Shown here: positions 16,540-25,737 of the stretch, in pieces
Position numbering within the stretch: position 1 is the stretch's first letter
How the letters are laid out: each line of letters opens with the position of its first letter
From: Coriobacteriia bacterium
GTDB lineage: Bacteria > Actinomycetota > Coriobacteriia > Anaerosomatales > PALSA-660
DNA length: 64,000 nucleotides
NCBI GenBank assembly: GCA_030652345.1
Contig: JAUSAU010000043.1
Location: 4,321-68,320, forward strand
Direction of reading: 5' to 3'
Translations under genes and position numbers: made by a program
The notes under the pieces: generated by a model
Seen by the model: only the letters and a program-made list of their open reading frames with translations
Database searches by the model: none
What the model was told of the DNA's origin: nothing

Positions 16540-17316
16540 ATGCACATGCGGATCCTGATCACACTGATCGCCTTCTCTCTGATCGCGGCACTCACCGGCT
16601 GCACGACGCCCGCCAGGGTAGCGGACACGACGGAGCCCACGGGCACGCCGAGCGCGACCGCGAGTGTCGAGCCGACCGAGGCGCCCGTGGTGCCCTCGAG
16701 CGGCCCGATCACGACGCCGCCGATGGGCTCGGCCCAGCGCACGGCGCTCATGGACGCCGCACGCGCCGGCCTCGGCCTGAAGACGAAGTTCGTCGTGCAC
16801 CAGCTGTACGTGCAGGGCGGGGTCGCGGTCGCAGACATCCAGCCGGAGTCCGGATCCCCCCGCATGTTCGTCGCATGGACGGGCGGCCCCGACAACTGGG
16901 AGTTCAACTGGAACGCGGGGTTCGGCGCTCCCGAAGCGTCGGCCGCCCAGCTCACCGGTGCGTTGCCGGAGGTCTCACCGGGGCTCGCAGGGCGCATCGA
17001 CTGGAGGCTGGCGCTCGGCCCGAGCAATGCCGCGATGATGGCGTCGTTCCAGAAGTACGTGAAAGCGTCGGTGAAGAGCTTCGCCGGCGCGGGTTACGGA
17101 GGCGGTTTCACCTACACGTACAAGGTCGCGAAGGACAAGAAGGGCGTGTGGTGGGGCAACTCGATCGCGCAGCCCGACCAGGACGGATACGAGTCCATCG
17201 GGATCTACGGCGTCTACAAGAAGGGGAAGTGGTCCGGGGAGCCGGCCGACTTCGGACAGGACAACGACGAAGCGCTGTTCTTCCCCGCGGACGTCCTGAG
17301 CAAGCTCCGGATGTAG
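16540..17316 (+). CDS. Predicted lipoprotein of unknown function
   Basis: 258 residues. N-terminal lipobox LTGC with Cys21 after a hydrophobic helix predicts lipid anchoring on the outside of the membrane. A Thr/Pro/Ser-rich linker (~25-60) leads to a globular domain with aromatic motifs (FVAWTGGPDNWEFNWNAGFG, KKGVWWGNSIAQPDQDGYESIG). GGGAGAG precedes ATG 16540. I do not recognise the domain; it reads as an isolated envelope protein. Confidence 0.65.
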   Translation: MHMRILITLIAFSLIAALTGCTTPARVADTTEPTGTPSATASVEPTEAPVVPSSGPITTPPMGSAQRTALMDAARAGLGLKTKFVVHQLYVQGGVAVADIQPESGSPRMFVAWTGGPDNWEFNWNAGFGAPEASAAQLTGALPEVSPGLAGRIDWRLALGPSNAAMMASFQKYVKASVKSFAGAGYGGGFTYTYKVAKDKKGVWWGNSIAQPDQDGYESIGIYGVYKKGKWSGEPADFGQDNDEALFFPADVLSKLRM

Positions 17317-17337
17317 GCCACTCGCCCGCTCTGCCCG

Positions 17338-17808
17338 TCAGGGCAGGTCGATCCGCGTGACGGAGACCGAACCGTCGCCGGCGATCGTGACGATGGCCAG
17401 CGAACGCCCGTGCCCGCGGTTCTGCGACGCCGATCCCGGGTTCAGCGCCAGCACTCCGTCGGCGACCTGACTGTGGTAACGGTGTGAGTGCCCCGTGACG
17501 ACCACGCGAACGTCGGGTGGCAGGATGGGGGGCAGATCGACGCGCCGGTGCGTCACAAGGAACCTGACGCCCCCGATGGCGGTATTCAGGAGTGAAGGCA
17601 AAGCGCCCGCGCGCCCGTCCACGTCGCAGTTGCCCCGGACCGCGGTGACCGGTGCGATCGCCTCGAGCGCATCAAGGATCGATCCCACGCCCACATCACC
17701 GGCGTGCACGATGGCATCGACACCGGAAAGCGCAGCCTCGACCTCAGGGCGCAGCAGGTCATGCGTATCCGAGAGCACACCGACCCGCAGGGCGGCGGCC
17801 GGACTCAC
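17338..17808 (-). CDS. YfcE/MJ0936-type metallophosphoesterase
   Basis: 156 residues of the calcineurin-like phosphoesterase superfamily, small YfcE subgroup. Metal-ligand motifs in order: SDTHD, HAGDV, GNCDVD, THRR and GHSHRY. Family members hydrolyse phosphodiesters (YfcE acts on bis-pNPP; others on nucleotides or glycerophosphodiesters); the physiological substrate is not evident. Its ATG overlaps the LytTR regulator stop by 4 bp, so it is the last gene of that operon. A CTGCCC/GGGCAG hairpin at 17331-17346 spans its end and could terminate both convergent transcripts. Confidence 0.85.
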   Translation of the reverse strand: MSPAAALRVGVLSDTHDLLRPEVEAALSGVDAIVHAGDVGVGSILDALEAIAPVTAVRGNCDVDGRAGALPSLLNTAIGGVRFLVTHRRVDLPPILPPDVRVVVTGHSHRYHSQVADGVLALNPGSASQNRGHGRSLAIVTIAGDGSVSVTRIDLP

Positions 17809-18521
17809 AGACCGAGGGCCTTCTTGAGCGACGGCACGCGACGACGCGAGACCGGTACCTGCATGGAGCCACGGTCTTTGAGCGTGAGCAGGAGCGTGCC
17901 GCCGTACATCGGCACGACCTCCTTGACCTGACTCAGGTTCACCACGAAGCGGCGGTGCACGCGGAAGAATCCGCGAGGCTCGAGTTTGCGCTCGAGCTCG
18001 GCCAGGGAGAGGGTCGACAGGTAGCGCTCGCCGTCGGTGAAGAGGTAGGAGTAGTCGTCCTTCGCCATCACGTAGAAGATCTCCTCGACCGCGAGCAGGA
18101 GCTTCTTGCCGGCCTTCTCCACGGGGACGCGTTCGACCCGCGCGGTGCCGGCGACCGGCTCGGCCGGCGTCAGACGCTCGATCGCACGACGCAGGCGCGA
18201 GACCTCGACCGGCTTGACCAGGTAGTCCGTGGCCGAGACGTCGAACGCTTTGACGGCGTGCTCCGAGTACGCGGTGACGAACACGATCGACGGAGGCCGG
18301 TCGAGCTCAGCCAGCGCCTCGGCGAGCTGCATCCCGGACAGCCCGGGCATGTCGATGTCGAGGAAGACGACATCGTAGGGGATCGCTCGTATCAGCTGGA
18401 GAGCCTCGGCGGCGTTCGATGCCTCGCCGACGACCTCGACCCCGCCGGCCTCTCCGAGCAGGAAGCGCAACTCACTCCGCGCGGGTGCCTCGTCATCGAC
18501 GACAAGTGCCTTGAGCGTCAT
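17805..18521 (-). CDS. LytTR-family response regulator
   Basis: 238 residues. Receiver domain at the N-terminus with acidic VVDDE, phospho-acceptor Asp in VVFLDIDMPG, switch Thr in FVTAYSEHAV and Lys in YLVKPVE. It is followed by a LytTR DNA-binding domain (~135-238: EEIFYVMAKDDYSYLFT, FFRVHRRFVVNLSQVKEV). Overlaps the upstream kinase by 4 bp, forming a LytS/LytR-like pair. Targets are unknown. Confidence 0.92.
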   Translation of the reverse strand: MTLKALVVDDEAPARSELRFLLGEAGGVEVVGEASNAAEALQLIRAIPYDVVFLDIDMPGLSGMQLAEALAELDRPPSIVFVTAYSEHAVKAFDVSATDYLVKPVEVSRLRRAIERLTPAEPVAGTARVERVPVEKAGKKLLLAVEEIFYVMAKDDYSYLFTDGERYLSTLSLAELERKLEPRGFFRVHRRFVVNLSQVKEVVPMYGGTLLLTLKDRGSMQVPVSRRRVPSLKKALGL

Positions 18522-19813
18522 GTGGTGGTGCCCTCCAAGGCCGGTGCCGGGTCGAGTACGAGGGTGACGGTCGTGCCCTCGCCTTCGACGCTGGTGACGG
18601 TGATGCCGCTGTCGGGACCGAAATGCCCCTTCAGCCTATCGTCCACGTTCTTCAGCGCGATGCCAAGCCCTCGCCCGAAGCCCGGATCGAGCACGCGCGG
18701 CAGATCGTGGGGGGAGATCCCGCGTCCGTCGTCGCGAACGGTCAGCCGGACGGTCCCTCCCTCGCGCGCCGCGCGCAAGGTGATGCGGAGCGGACCGGTG
18801 GGACGGATGCCGTGCTGGACCGCGTTCTCCACGATCGGCTGAAGGACGAACGCCGGCACGAGCAGGGCCAGCGTGTCGGCAGGCACCTCTTCCGTGAAGC
18901 GGATGCGCTCCTCGCCGAAGCGCGCCCGCTCGAAGACCAGGTAGCGGCGCACGTAGTCGAGCTCCTGCGAGAGCGGGATGAGCTCTTCGCTGTTCTCCAG
19001 CGTCCGACGGTAGAACGTCGCGAACTCCCGCAGCAACTCGCGGGCGCGCGGAGGGTCGGTACGTATGAGGCTCGCGATGGTGTTGATGGTGTTGAACAGG
19101 AAGTGCGGGTTGATCTGGCTCTGCAGTGCCTTGAGCTCCATACGGCACGCGAGCGCGGTCTGCCGATCGAGTTCCGCAAGGCCGAGCTGGGTCGACAGGA
19201 GGCGGGCGAGCCCCTCGACCATCGTCACCTGCGTCTCGTTGAGCAGTCGCGGCGTCGTGTAGTAGAACTTCAGCGTCCCGACCGGGAGCCCGCGCGTCTC
19301 GAGCGGAACGACGATGGCCGCCTTCAGGACGCAGTCCCGCTTGGGGCAGCCGATCTCCTCCCGCGTGGCGAGGATGCGGTGCTCGCCGGTGTCGATCGCC
19401 TCGTGCGTGGCTCGCGTGATGATCGGGCCGCCGACCGTATGATGGTCCTGGCCGAGCCCGGCGAACCCGAGCACGGTGTCACGGTCGGTGATCGCCACCG
19501 CCGCGGCTTCGGTCTCGCGCAGAGCGAGCCGGCACACCTCCTGCGCGGTCGCGGGGCTCAGCCCCTGGCGCATGTAGGCGAGCGACTCGTTCGCGATATC
19601 GAGGAGCTGCTGGGACTGGACCGCCTTGATGTGGTCGGGGCGCGAGGCCATCCGGCCGAAGACGGCGCCTGCGGCCACCGCGGCCAGGATGACGGCGGCG
19701 ATCGCCACGGCCGCCTGCGGGGCGCCGGCGCTGGGTCCGCCGACGACGAAGCCGCCGAGGAGCAGTGCGGCGATCATCGCAAGCCAGTCGAAGAGGATCC
19801 GTCGCTGCGGCAT
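18518..19813 (-). CDS. LytS/YehU-like sensor histidine kinase
   Basis: 431 residues. Two N-terminal membrane helices (~9-50), a GAF-like sensor region containing CPKRDC, then a His_kinase domain with phospho-accepting His in QINPHFLFNTINTIASLI and an ATPase domain (VENAVQHGI, DDGRGI, GRGLGIALKNVDDRL). ATG 19813 is set by AAGGAGTGACG just upstream; the open frame continuing to 20614 is shadow of the acetyltransferase gene. It has fewer membrane segments than LytS of Bacillus, so the signal may be cytoplasmic. Partner is the regulator it overlaps. Confidence 0.92.
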   Translation of the reverse strand: MPQRRILFDWLAMIAALLLGGFVVGGPSAGAPQAAVAIAAVILAAVAAGAVFGRMASRPDHIKAVQSQQLLDIANESLAYMRQGLSPATAQEVCRLALRETEAAAVAITDRDTVLGFAGLGQDHHTVGGPIITRATHEAIDTGEHRILATREEIGCPKRDCVLKAAIVVPLETRGLPVGTLKFYYTTPRLLNETQVTMVEGLARLLSTQLGLAELDRQTALACRMELKALQSQINPHFLFNTINTIASLIRTDPPRARELLREFATFYRRTLENSEELIPLSQELDYVRRYLVFERARFGEERIRFTEEVPADTLALLVPAFVLQPIVENAVQHGIRPTGPLRITLRAAREGGTVRLTVRDDGRGISPHDLPRVLDPGFGRGLGIALKNVDDRLKGHFGPDSGITVTSVEGEGTTVTLVLDPAPALEGTTT

Positions 19814-19815
19814 CG

Positions 19816-20655
19816 TCACTCCTTCTCGGCGGGGCGAAGCGGGCCGGAGATCGCGGCCACCAGTGCGACCGGCAGTTCGCGGAACCCGAGCGAGCGATAG
19901 AGAGCGCGTGACGCCGCGTTGCCTTCTTGCGTGCTCAGCGTCACCGCCCGGGCACCCATCCGCGCCATCCACGCCACAGCCTCGGTGACGAGCGCTCGAC
20001 CGACACCGGCCCGACGCGAGTCGGGGCTGACGGCGAGCCGAGCGAGACTGCCTTCTCCACCTCGAACCTGCGCCAGAGTATAGCCGATGACCCCGGCATC
20101 CCCGACCGCCACAGCCAGCCTCTCGGTGCGCACCAGTCGCGCCAGACCCGCCGCATCGTAGCGCCAGAAGTCGTCGAACGAGGCCGCGTCGACGCGGCGG
20201 ACGGCCTCGAGGTCGGGAGGCGTACCGGGCCGGATCGCGACGGCGGCAGGCGGAGGCGTGGCGCCCGGATCCCTCGGTCGATCGCGGCGCATGACGAGCA
20301 CGCGCTCGCGGACACGGAGCCCCGCGTCGAGGTACGGGCCGACTGACCCCTCCGGGACGAGCGGGCCGAGCAGACGCCCGAACCCGTGATCGCGAGCCAC
20401 GACCTCGAGATCCGAGACGAGGGCGGGCACGCGTTCGTTCGCGCACCAGAGTCCGAGGATCGCGCAGTGGTCGAGGTGCTCCCGCCAGGGACCGAGGACC
20501 ACCGCCTCCCCTCGGGCCGTCGTCCGGATCCTCCAGGGCGCCGCCTGCCATTGCGTCAGCAGGTCCTCGTACGAATCGAAGAGATGTGCCGACCGCGCAG
20601 CCGGTGCGATCCACGCCAGTTCGGTCCGTGAGGCCGGAGTCGTCAGGCCGCTCAC
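19816..20655 (-). CDS. GNAT-family N-acetyltransferase
   Basis: 279 residues. The C-terminal ~140 residues carry the GNAT fold with acetyl-CoA-binding loop SPDSRRAGVGRALV and NAASRALYRSLGF. The N-terminal half looks like a degenerate second GNAT-type lobe (LLGPLVPEGSVGPYLDAGL). Start GTG 20655 overlaps the TauE/SafE stop as GTGA. It ends two bases before the LytS-like kinase starts, so permease, acetyltransferase, kinase, regulator and phosphodiesterase form one operon. Acceptor substrate unknown. Confidence 0.85.
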   Translation of the reverse strand: MSGLTTPASRTELAWIAPAARSAHLFDSYEDLLTQWQAAPWRIRTTARGEAVVLGPWREHLDHCAILGLWCANERVPALVSDLEVVARDHGFGRLLGPLVPEGSVGPYLDAGLRVRERVLVMRRDRPRDPGATPPPAAVAIRPGTPPDLEAVRRVDAASFDDFWRYDAAGLARLVRTERLAVAVGDAGVIGYTLAQVRGGEGSLARLAVSPDSRRAGVGRALVTEAVAWMARMGARAVTLSTQEGNAASRALYRSLGFRELPVALVAAISGPLRPAEKE

Positions 20656-21485
20656 GCGCCGATGCCCGCGATCTCGCTGCCGGCGAGCCAGACGCCGACG
20701 ACGAGCAGCAATGCGCCGAACGCGAGTCGGAGCGTGCGGTCGCTCGCGCGTGCTGCCAGCCGGGCGCCGATGAGCGCCCCGGGTACCACGCCGACCGCGA
20801 GGAGCACGGCGAGGCGTGCGTCGATGTTTCCGAGGAACCAATGCATGACGCTGCCCGGCACCGCGAGTACGGCGACCGTCACGAGGCTCGTGCCGATGGC
20901 GCGCTTCACGGGCATCCCGAAGACCCGCGTGAGAGCGGGCACGACGACGAAACCGCCGCCCAGTCCGAGGAATCCCGAGAAGAGGCCCGCACAGACCCCG
21001 ATGGCCGCGAGCCGCACCAGACCCGTGTCCGTCGAGCCGGCGCCCGGTGCGGGAGCCAGGGCGGCCTCCGGATCCGCCTCCACCTCGCCGAGGAGCGCGG
21101 ACGCCGCGGCGACGGCACGGGCCGCTCGCGCCTGCAGGACCAGGTCGACCGCGACCCATCCGATGAACAGCGAGGTCACGATGAGTACCGTCGAACCGCC
21201 TGCGACGCGCGACAGGAGCGCGCCGGCCACCGAGCCGATCACCCCGACCCCACCCATGACGAGGCCGGCACGCACGTCGGCAAGCCCGCGACGCGCATAC
21301 GAGATCGCACCGGTCACGGCACCGGGCAGGATGACGGGAAGCGGCGTCCCGACGGCGATCAGAGCGGGATAGCCGAGCAGCAGTCTGATGGCCGGCGTCG
21401 TGACGACGCCACCGCCGATGCCGAACATGCCCGACAGCACGCCGGAGACGAGACCGACAGCGACGGTGACGGGCTCGCCGCCCAC
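20652..21485 (-). CDS. TauE/SafE-family membrane permease
   Basis: 277 residues with about eight hydrophobic segments in two homologous halves, each starting with the family motif (LVSGVLSGMFGIGGGVV and VCAGLFSGFLGLGGGFVVVPAL). Members move small organosulfonates, sulfite or sulfoacetate; substrate not deducible. Start chosen as GTG 21485, just past the glycosyltransferase stop at 21494; the frame upstream of it is shadow coding. Confidence 0.88.
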   Translation of the reverse strand: MGGEPVTVAVGLVSGVLSGMFGIGGGVVTTPAIRLLLGYPALIAVGTPLPVILPGAVTGAISYARRGLADVRAGLVMGGVGVIGSVAGALLSRVAGGSTVLIVTSLFIGWVAVDLVLQARAARAVAAASALLGEVEADPEAALAPAPGAGSTDTGLVRLAAIGVCAGLFSGFLGLGGGFVVVPALTRVFGMPVKRAIGTSLVTVAVLAVPGSVMHWFLGNIDARLAVLLAVGVVPGALIGARLAARASDRTLRLAFGALLLVVGVWLAGSEIAGIGA

Positions 21486-21493
21486 AGCATCGC

Positions 21494-22735
21494 CTAGTCG
21501 CTCGAGATGATCGGGAAGCGGCCCGTGATGGCGGTCCGGTCGACCGAGCGCTCGCCGCTGAACAGCGTGCCGAGCGCCACGTCTTCCCACAGCCGCTCCA
21601 TCATGACCGGCCATCTCCGCTGGAACGCGAAGTAGTTGTCGCAGTTGCGGCGCGCGTAGCCGGCGGCGTCGGTCAGCGCCTCTTTCGCGATGGCGAAATG
21701 GGCGCCGGGCTCGCGCCCCGCGAGCGCTCGCAGCAACGCGGTGGCGACCGCACGCCAGGCTGCGGAATGCCCGACGAAATCACCCGGATACGGCTTCAGT
21801 GAGTTGATCGAGACGCGCCGAAGATCGATCTGCGAGCGAGCGAACTCGAGTTTGCGATGCTCGTAGATGAAGCGGTAGACGTCCTGCCGGAACTGCAGCG
21901 CGGGACTCGAGCTCGCCGGCGGCCGATGCACGACCCGCCAGTCGCCGTCGAGGAATACGTCGCCGCCGTGCATCCGCGCGTTGATCACGTAGTCGATATC
22001 CTCGCCGCGGAGCACCCACGGGTCGAAGGATACGTTCTGGTACATGTCGCGGTGCAGCGCCATGCACCCGCCGAACGCGATGTTGGCGGGCTTTACGCGC
22101 GGCGGTGCGTCGACCGCACCCATGGCGCGGTTGAACTCGTCGGTCTGGCGCCAGAACGCGTCGGACCAGTGCGCTTCGTCCTTGAGGTGATGGCGGCCCT
22201 GCTCGTCGACGTAGTACCCCGTCTTGGCGTACAGGACCTTGCCCTCCGGCGTCTTCATGCCCAGGCCCTCGGCGCCGATCGCGAAGAAGTCCGGGTCGGT
22301 GACGACCTCGTCATCGTCGAGGAAGTAGCAGATGTCGGCGCCCAGCGTCGCGGCGACGACGAGACCCATGTTCCGCACCGCGCCGTAGCCGGTGAGGCTC
22401 ACGCCGGCGACCATGTCGGAGAAGTCAAGCTGCTCGAGGCGCCGGTGCAGGGATCCGAGCTCGGCGGGGCCGAACACGACGGCGTCCAGCCGCGGGACCG
22501 AGGCGACGATCTCGTTCACGCGGTCCTCGGCCTCATGCTCGATCGAGGCGTCAGTGGCCGCGACCAGTACGACGACCTTACCCAGGTCGCGCACGCGCTC
22601 GAGTGAGCGCAGGCACGCCGCGAGCGGGCTCTCGCCGTCGATCGGGGTCGGGTGATCGTAGACGTTGATCAGACGGTCGGTGAACCTGCCGCGCGCGCGG
22701 GTCCAGAACGTGGGGATGACGACACAGGAAGTCAC
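21494..22735 (-). CDS. Glycosyltransferase-like protein (GT-A fold)
   Basis: 413 residues, soluble. The N-terminus SCVVIPTFW and the acidic ICYFLDDDEVV motif match nucleotide-sugar binding in GT-A (family 2-like) enzymes, with GGCMALHRDMY and LRGEDIDYVINAR resembling the acceptor/catalytic (ED) region. Start taken as GTG 22735 because GAGGTG sits seven bases before it; GTG 22744 is the alternative. A TACAAT -10 lies at 22830-22825. Acceptor and sugar unknown; no polysaccharide cluster adjoins. Confidence 0.75.
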   Translation of the reverse strand: MTSCVVIPTFWTRARGRFTDRLINVYDHPTPIDGESPLAACLRSLERVRDLGKVVVLVAATDASIEHEAEDRVNEIVASVPRLDAVVFGPAELGSLHRRLEQLDFSDMVAGVSLTGYGAVRNMGLVVAATLGADICYFLDDDEVVTDPDFFAIGAEGLGMKTPEGKVLYAKTGYYVDEQGRHHLKDEAHWSDAFWRQTDEFNRAMGAVDAPPRVKPANIAFGGCMALHRDMYQNVSFDPWVLRGEDIDYVINARMHGGDVFLDGDWRVVHRPPASSSPALQFRQDVYRFIYEHRKLEFARSQIDLRRVSINSLKPYPGDFVGHSAAWRAVATALLRALAGREPGAHFAIAKEALTDAAGYARRNCDNYFAFQRRWPVMMERLWEDVALGTLFSGERSVDRTAITGRFPIISSD

Positions 22736-22824
22736 GCAGCACACCTCGATCGCGAGTACGTCAGACGAAGCGCGCGGGCGCGCGGCATCCGTCGATTCGG
22801 CCGGTCTGAAGAAGCTCCCGCGCC

Positions 22825-22830
22825 ATTGTA
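22825..22830 (-). promoter_or_regulatory. -10 box (TACAAT) upstream of the glycosyltransferase operon
   Basis: The minus strand reads TACAAT about 90 bases before the start codon. No convincing -35 at 17 bases. It would drive the glycosyltransferase and possibly the permease-acetyltransferase-kinase-regulator run behind it. Confidence 0.4.
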
Positions 22831-22892
22831 GCGCTTCGCCGGAGCGTCATCGCGCGTGAGGGACAGAGAGGCGAACGGGCGGATGGGCCGCG

Positions 22893-23906
22893 TCAGCCGA
22901 TGATCCCGAGCGCCTCGCCGCATCGGGGGCACGCGCCGTCGCGCACGCGGTCGTCGAGCACGGCGAACCCGTTGCGCCGCACGGCCAGCGCACCGCACAC
23001 CGGGCAGACGGTGTCCTCTCCCCCGGGCTCGTCGACGTTGCCGAGGTAGACGTAACGCAGTCCGGCATCGTGCCCGATCTCGCGCGTGCGACGCAAGGTC
23101 GCCAACGGCGTGGGAGGCACGTCGGTGAACTCCAGATACGGGAAGAACCGCGTGATGTGCCACGGGACGTCGGGGCCGAGTGCATCCGCGATCCACACCG
23201 CGAGGTCGGTCAGCTGCGCCTCGTCATCGTTGACACCGGGGATCACGTTCGTGACGACTTCGACGTGCAGCCCGTGTACATGCATCGCGCGCTCGGCCAT
23301 CCGCAGGACGGGAGCCGCCGACGGGATCCCGCACAGTCGCCTGGCCGCCTCGTCGGTCATCGCCTTCACGTCGACCCGCCAGACGTCCAGGGCAGGAGCG
23401 AGGTGGTCGAGGCCGGCCTGTGTGATGTAGCCGTTCGTCACCATGACGGTGTAGAGGCCCCGCTCGCGCGCCGCGATGCCGGTGTCGCGCACGTACTCAG
23501 CCCAGATGACCGGCTCGTTGTAGGTGAACGCGATCCCCGCGCAGCCGTACTGTCCCGCGAGTGCGACCGCCTCCGCCGCCGCCAGCTCGCTCAGAACGGC
23601 GTCGTCGGCCCCGCCACGGCTGATCCTCCAGTTCTGGCAGTGCCCACACTTCATCGTGCAGCCGACCGACCCGAGCGAGAGCGCCGTGGTCCCCGGATGG
23701 AAGTGGAACACCGGCTTCTTCTCGATCGGATCGACCGCGACCGAGGAGACCCGGCCGTAGGTGAGCGCGATGAGCGCCCCGTCCTCGTTGCGGCGGACCC
23801 CGCAGACGCCGACGGCACCCGGTGCGATCCGGCACGCGTGCGGGCACAGGAGACAGCGGATCCTCCCGCCGTCCGACTCCCACAACTCCGCAGGGTGTCC
23901 GGACAC
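22893..23906 (-). CDS. AmmeMemoRadiSam-system radical SAM enzyme (AmrS-like)
   Basis: 337 residues. An N-terminal CLLCPHAC motif precedes the radical SAM cluster motif CTMKCGHC (C-x3-C-x2-C). Further family traits are AFTYNEPVIWAEYV, VMVTNGYITQ, WHITRFFPYLEF and a C-terminal double CxxC (CPVCG, CPRCG). This is the AmrS type, usually found with AmrA and AmrB, neither of which is in the window; the family resembles pyruvate formate-lyase activases. Start GTG 23906 lies just past the upstream GGDEF gene's stop, so they are co-transcribed. Substrate is unknown. Confidence 0.88.
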   Translation of the reverse strand: MSGHPAELWESDGGRIRCLLCPHACRIAPGAVGVCGVRRNEDGALIALTYGRVSSVAVDPIEKKPVFHFHPGTTALSLGSVGCTMKCGHCQNWRISRGGADDAVLSELAAAEAVALAGQYGCAGIAFTYNEPVIWAEYVRDTGIAARERGLYTVMVTNGYITQAGLDHLAPALDVWRVDVKAMTDEAARRLCGIPSAAPVLRMAERAMHVHGLHVEVVTNVIPGVNDDEAQLTDLAVWIADALGPDVPWHITRFFPYLEFTDVPPTPLATLRRTREIGHDAGLRYVYLGNVDEPGGEDTVCPVCGALAVRRNGFAVLDDRVRDGACPRCGEALGIIG

Positions 23907-23916
23907 GTCCGCCTCG

Positions 23917-25695
23917 CTATCCGGGCGCCAGCCTGACCTGGTTGCGCCCGCTCTCCTTGGCCTGGTACAGAGCACGATCGGCGGCCTCCAGCAACTCCAC
24001 CGGATCGGTGGGGCCGTTGCCAGCGGATGCCACTCCCACAGATACCCTGACGGGCACGGCCTCACTCGCGTCCCCCGTACCGGCCCGGATCTCGAGCGCT
24101 TCGATCGCGCCCCGCAACTTCTCCGCGACGGCGAACGCGTCGGTCTTGTTCGTGGCGGGCAGTACGATGGCGAACTCGTCGCCGCCGTAGCGTGCCGGCA
24201 GGTCGGTGATGCGAAGGACCGTGCGCAGGAGCTCTCCCACCGCGACCAGCACCCCGTCGCCGGCGACGTGCCCGTGCCGGTCGTTGACACCCTTGAACCC
24301 GTCGATGTCGAGCATGAGCAGCGAGACGGGTGTCGCGTACCGCGCGTGCCGGGCGAGCTCGTCGCGCATACGGTCGGAGAAGACCCGGCGGTTCCACAGG
24401 CCCGTGAGCGAGTCGAGGGTGGCGGATGCCTCGAGCAACCTCACGCTCTGCTCGAGCCGGTTCCGCTGGAGCGGGAAGCACAGCTCCCACGACGAGTCAC
24501 CGCGATGGATCGCCACGGCGAGGTCCCGACACGTCGGGTAGCCGCAGGCGCCGCAGTCGATCGCGTCGCCCGGATCCGCGAAACCGCCCTCGGCCAGGAT
24601 CTCCGCGATCTCACCGGGAGACGGCGCCGGTACGCGGACAGGCCGCGGGTCGATGCTGCGGCGCAGCTCCACCGAGGGCAGATGCCGCAGCAACTCCCTG
24701 CTGCTGACGGACGAGCGGACGCGCTTCTCGCGCTCGGCCGCGTCGACGTTGCGCTTGGCGAACAGCGACATCCCGGGGTTGACCGCGGGTCCGTCGATGC
24801 AGCCCTCGCAGTTGAGCGTGTCGACGATGCGCGGCGCCGCCTCACCGGACTCGATGGCGGTCAGCAGCCGCTCGAGGTCCGCGAGGCCGCGGACGACCTG
24901 CACGTCGGACGAGGTCATGTCGCGCGACGAGAGCGTGGCCCGCGGGAATCCGTCGGTGAGCGACAGCTCCTTGAGCGGCTCGGGGCGACGCGAACCCAGG
25001 GGCGCCGACGCGGCCGACCCGGGAGGCGGTGGCGGAGTGCTGTCGATCACGCTCATGAGCTCGGAGAAGTCGATTGCTGCATCCACGATGCCCTCGAACT
25101 CGGGATCGACCGCCTCGTCCTTGCGCGCGTAGCACGGGCCGATGTAGACGACCGCCGTTCCCTCGGGGTAGAGCGCCTTGATGAGCCGCGACTGCGCGAT
25201 GTAGGGAGGGACGACCGGCACGAGCGCTCCGGTCAGCGAGGGATGGAAGCGCCGCACCCACTCGTTGGTGACCGGACAGGTCGAGCGGATCACCGGGGGG
25301 CCCGACTCGGTCGCGTGGCGCTTCTCATAGGCCAGAGCGACCATCTCCTCGCCGAGCAGCGTCGACTCGACCGCGTAGAACCCCATCTCCTCGAGCCGCG
25401 ACTCCACGTCGGCCGGCTGCGCCGGATGCAGCGCCGCGACGAACTCGGTGGCGAGGAGCGCGACCACGGGCCGATCCGAGTGCAGGAGCGCTCGGACGGC
25501 CGCCGTGTCATCACGCACCAGGTGGCCGCGATGGCCGCACTCCGAGACGCAGAGCCCGCAGGCGACGCACTTCTCCGCGATGATGTGGCTGGCGCCGTCG
25601 ACGACACGGATCGCGCGTGCAGGGCACGACCTGACGCAGCCCCAGCACTCGCGGCACGTCTCCTTGTCCGTGTAGATGAGCGGTGAGACCGCCAT
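23917..25695 (-). CDS. [FeFe]-hydrogenase-like sensor fused to a GGDEF diguanylate cyclase
   Basis: 592 residues. Residues 14-53 are two [4Fe-4S] ferredoxin motifs (C14, C17, C20, C24; C43, C46, C49, C53). Residues ~75-320 resemble the [FeFe]-hydrogenase large-subunit domain in reduced form: TCP at 139-141, GPC plus Lys/Glu at 186-194, and CEGC at 296-299 stand where H-cluster loops are expected. Residues 381-406 form a further Fe-S motif, CX2CX4CX16C. Residues ~425-592 are a GGDEF domain with intact GGDEF at 504-508 and an I-site RITD exactly five residues before it. Expected role: redox- or H2-responsive synthesis of c-di-GMP. Output is well supported; the sensed signal is inference. Confidence 0.88.
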   Translation of the reverse strand: MAVSPLIYTDKETCRECWGCVRSCPARAIRVVDGASHIIAEKCVACGLCVSECGHRGHLVRDDTAAVRALLHSDRPVVALLATEFVAALHPAQPADVESRLEEMGFYAVESTLLGEEMVALAYEKRHATESGPPVIRSTCPVTNEWVRRFHPSLTGALVPVVPPYIAQSRLIKALYPEGTAVVYIGPCYARKDEAVDPEFEGIVDAAIDFSELMSVIDSTPPPPPGSAASAPLGSRRPEPLKELSLTDGFPRATLSSRDMTSSDVQVVRGLADLERLLTAIESGEAAPRIVDTLNCEGCIDGPAVNPGMSLFAKRNVDAAEREKRVRSSVSSRELLRHLPSVELRRSIDPRPVRVPAPSPGEIAEILAEGGFADPGDAIDCGACGYPTCRDLAVAIHRGDSSWELCFPLQRNRLEQSVRLLEASATLDSLTGLWNRRVFSDRMRDELARHARYATPVSLLMLDIDGFKGVNDRHGHVAGDGVLVAVGELLRTVLRITDLPARYGGDEFAIVLPATNKTDAFAVAEKLRGAIEALEIRAGTGDASEAVPVRVSVGVASAGNGPTDPVELLEAADRALYQAKESGRNQVRLAPG

Positions 25696-25737
25696 ACTCC
25701 CCCTCCCACGTCCCGGGCCCCTCGCGCGGCCCTCCCC

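Noticed and set aside
18518..20614. LytS-like kinase as a 698-residue protein
   Set aside because: The upstream part lies antisense or out of frame over the acetyltransferase; ATG 19813 has a proper Shine-Dalgarno and starts the membrane helices.
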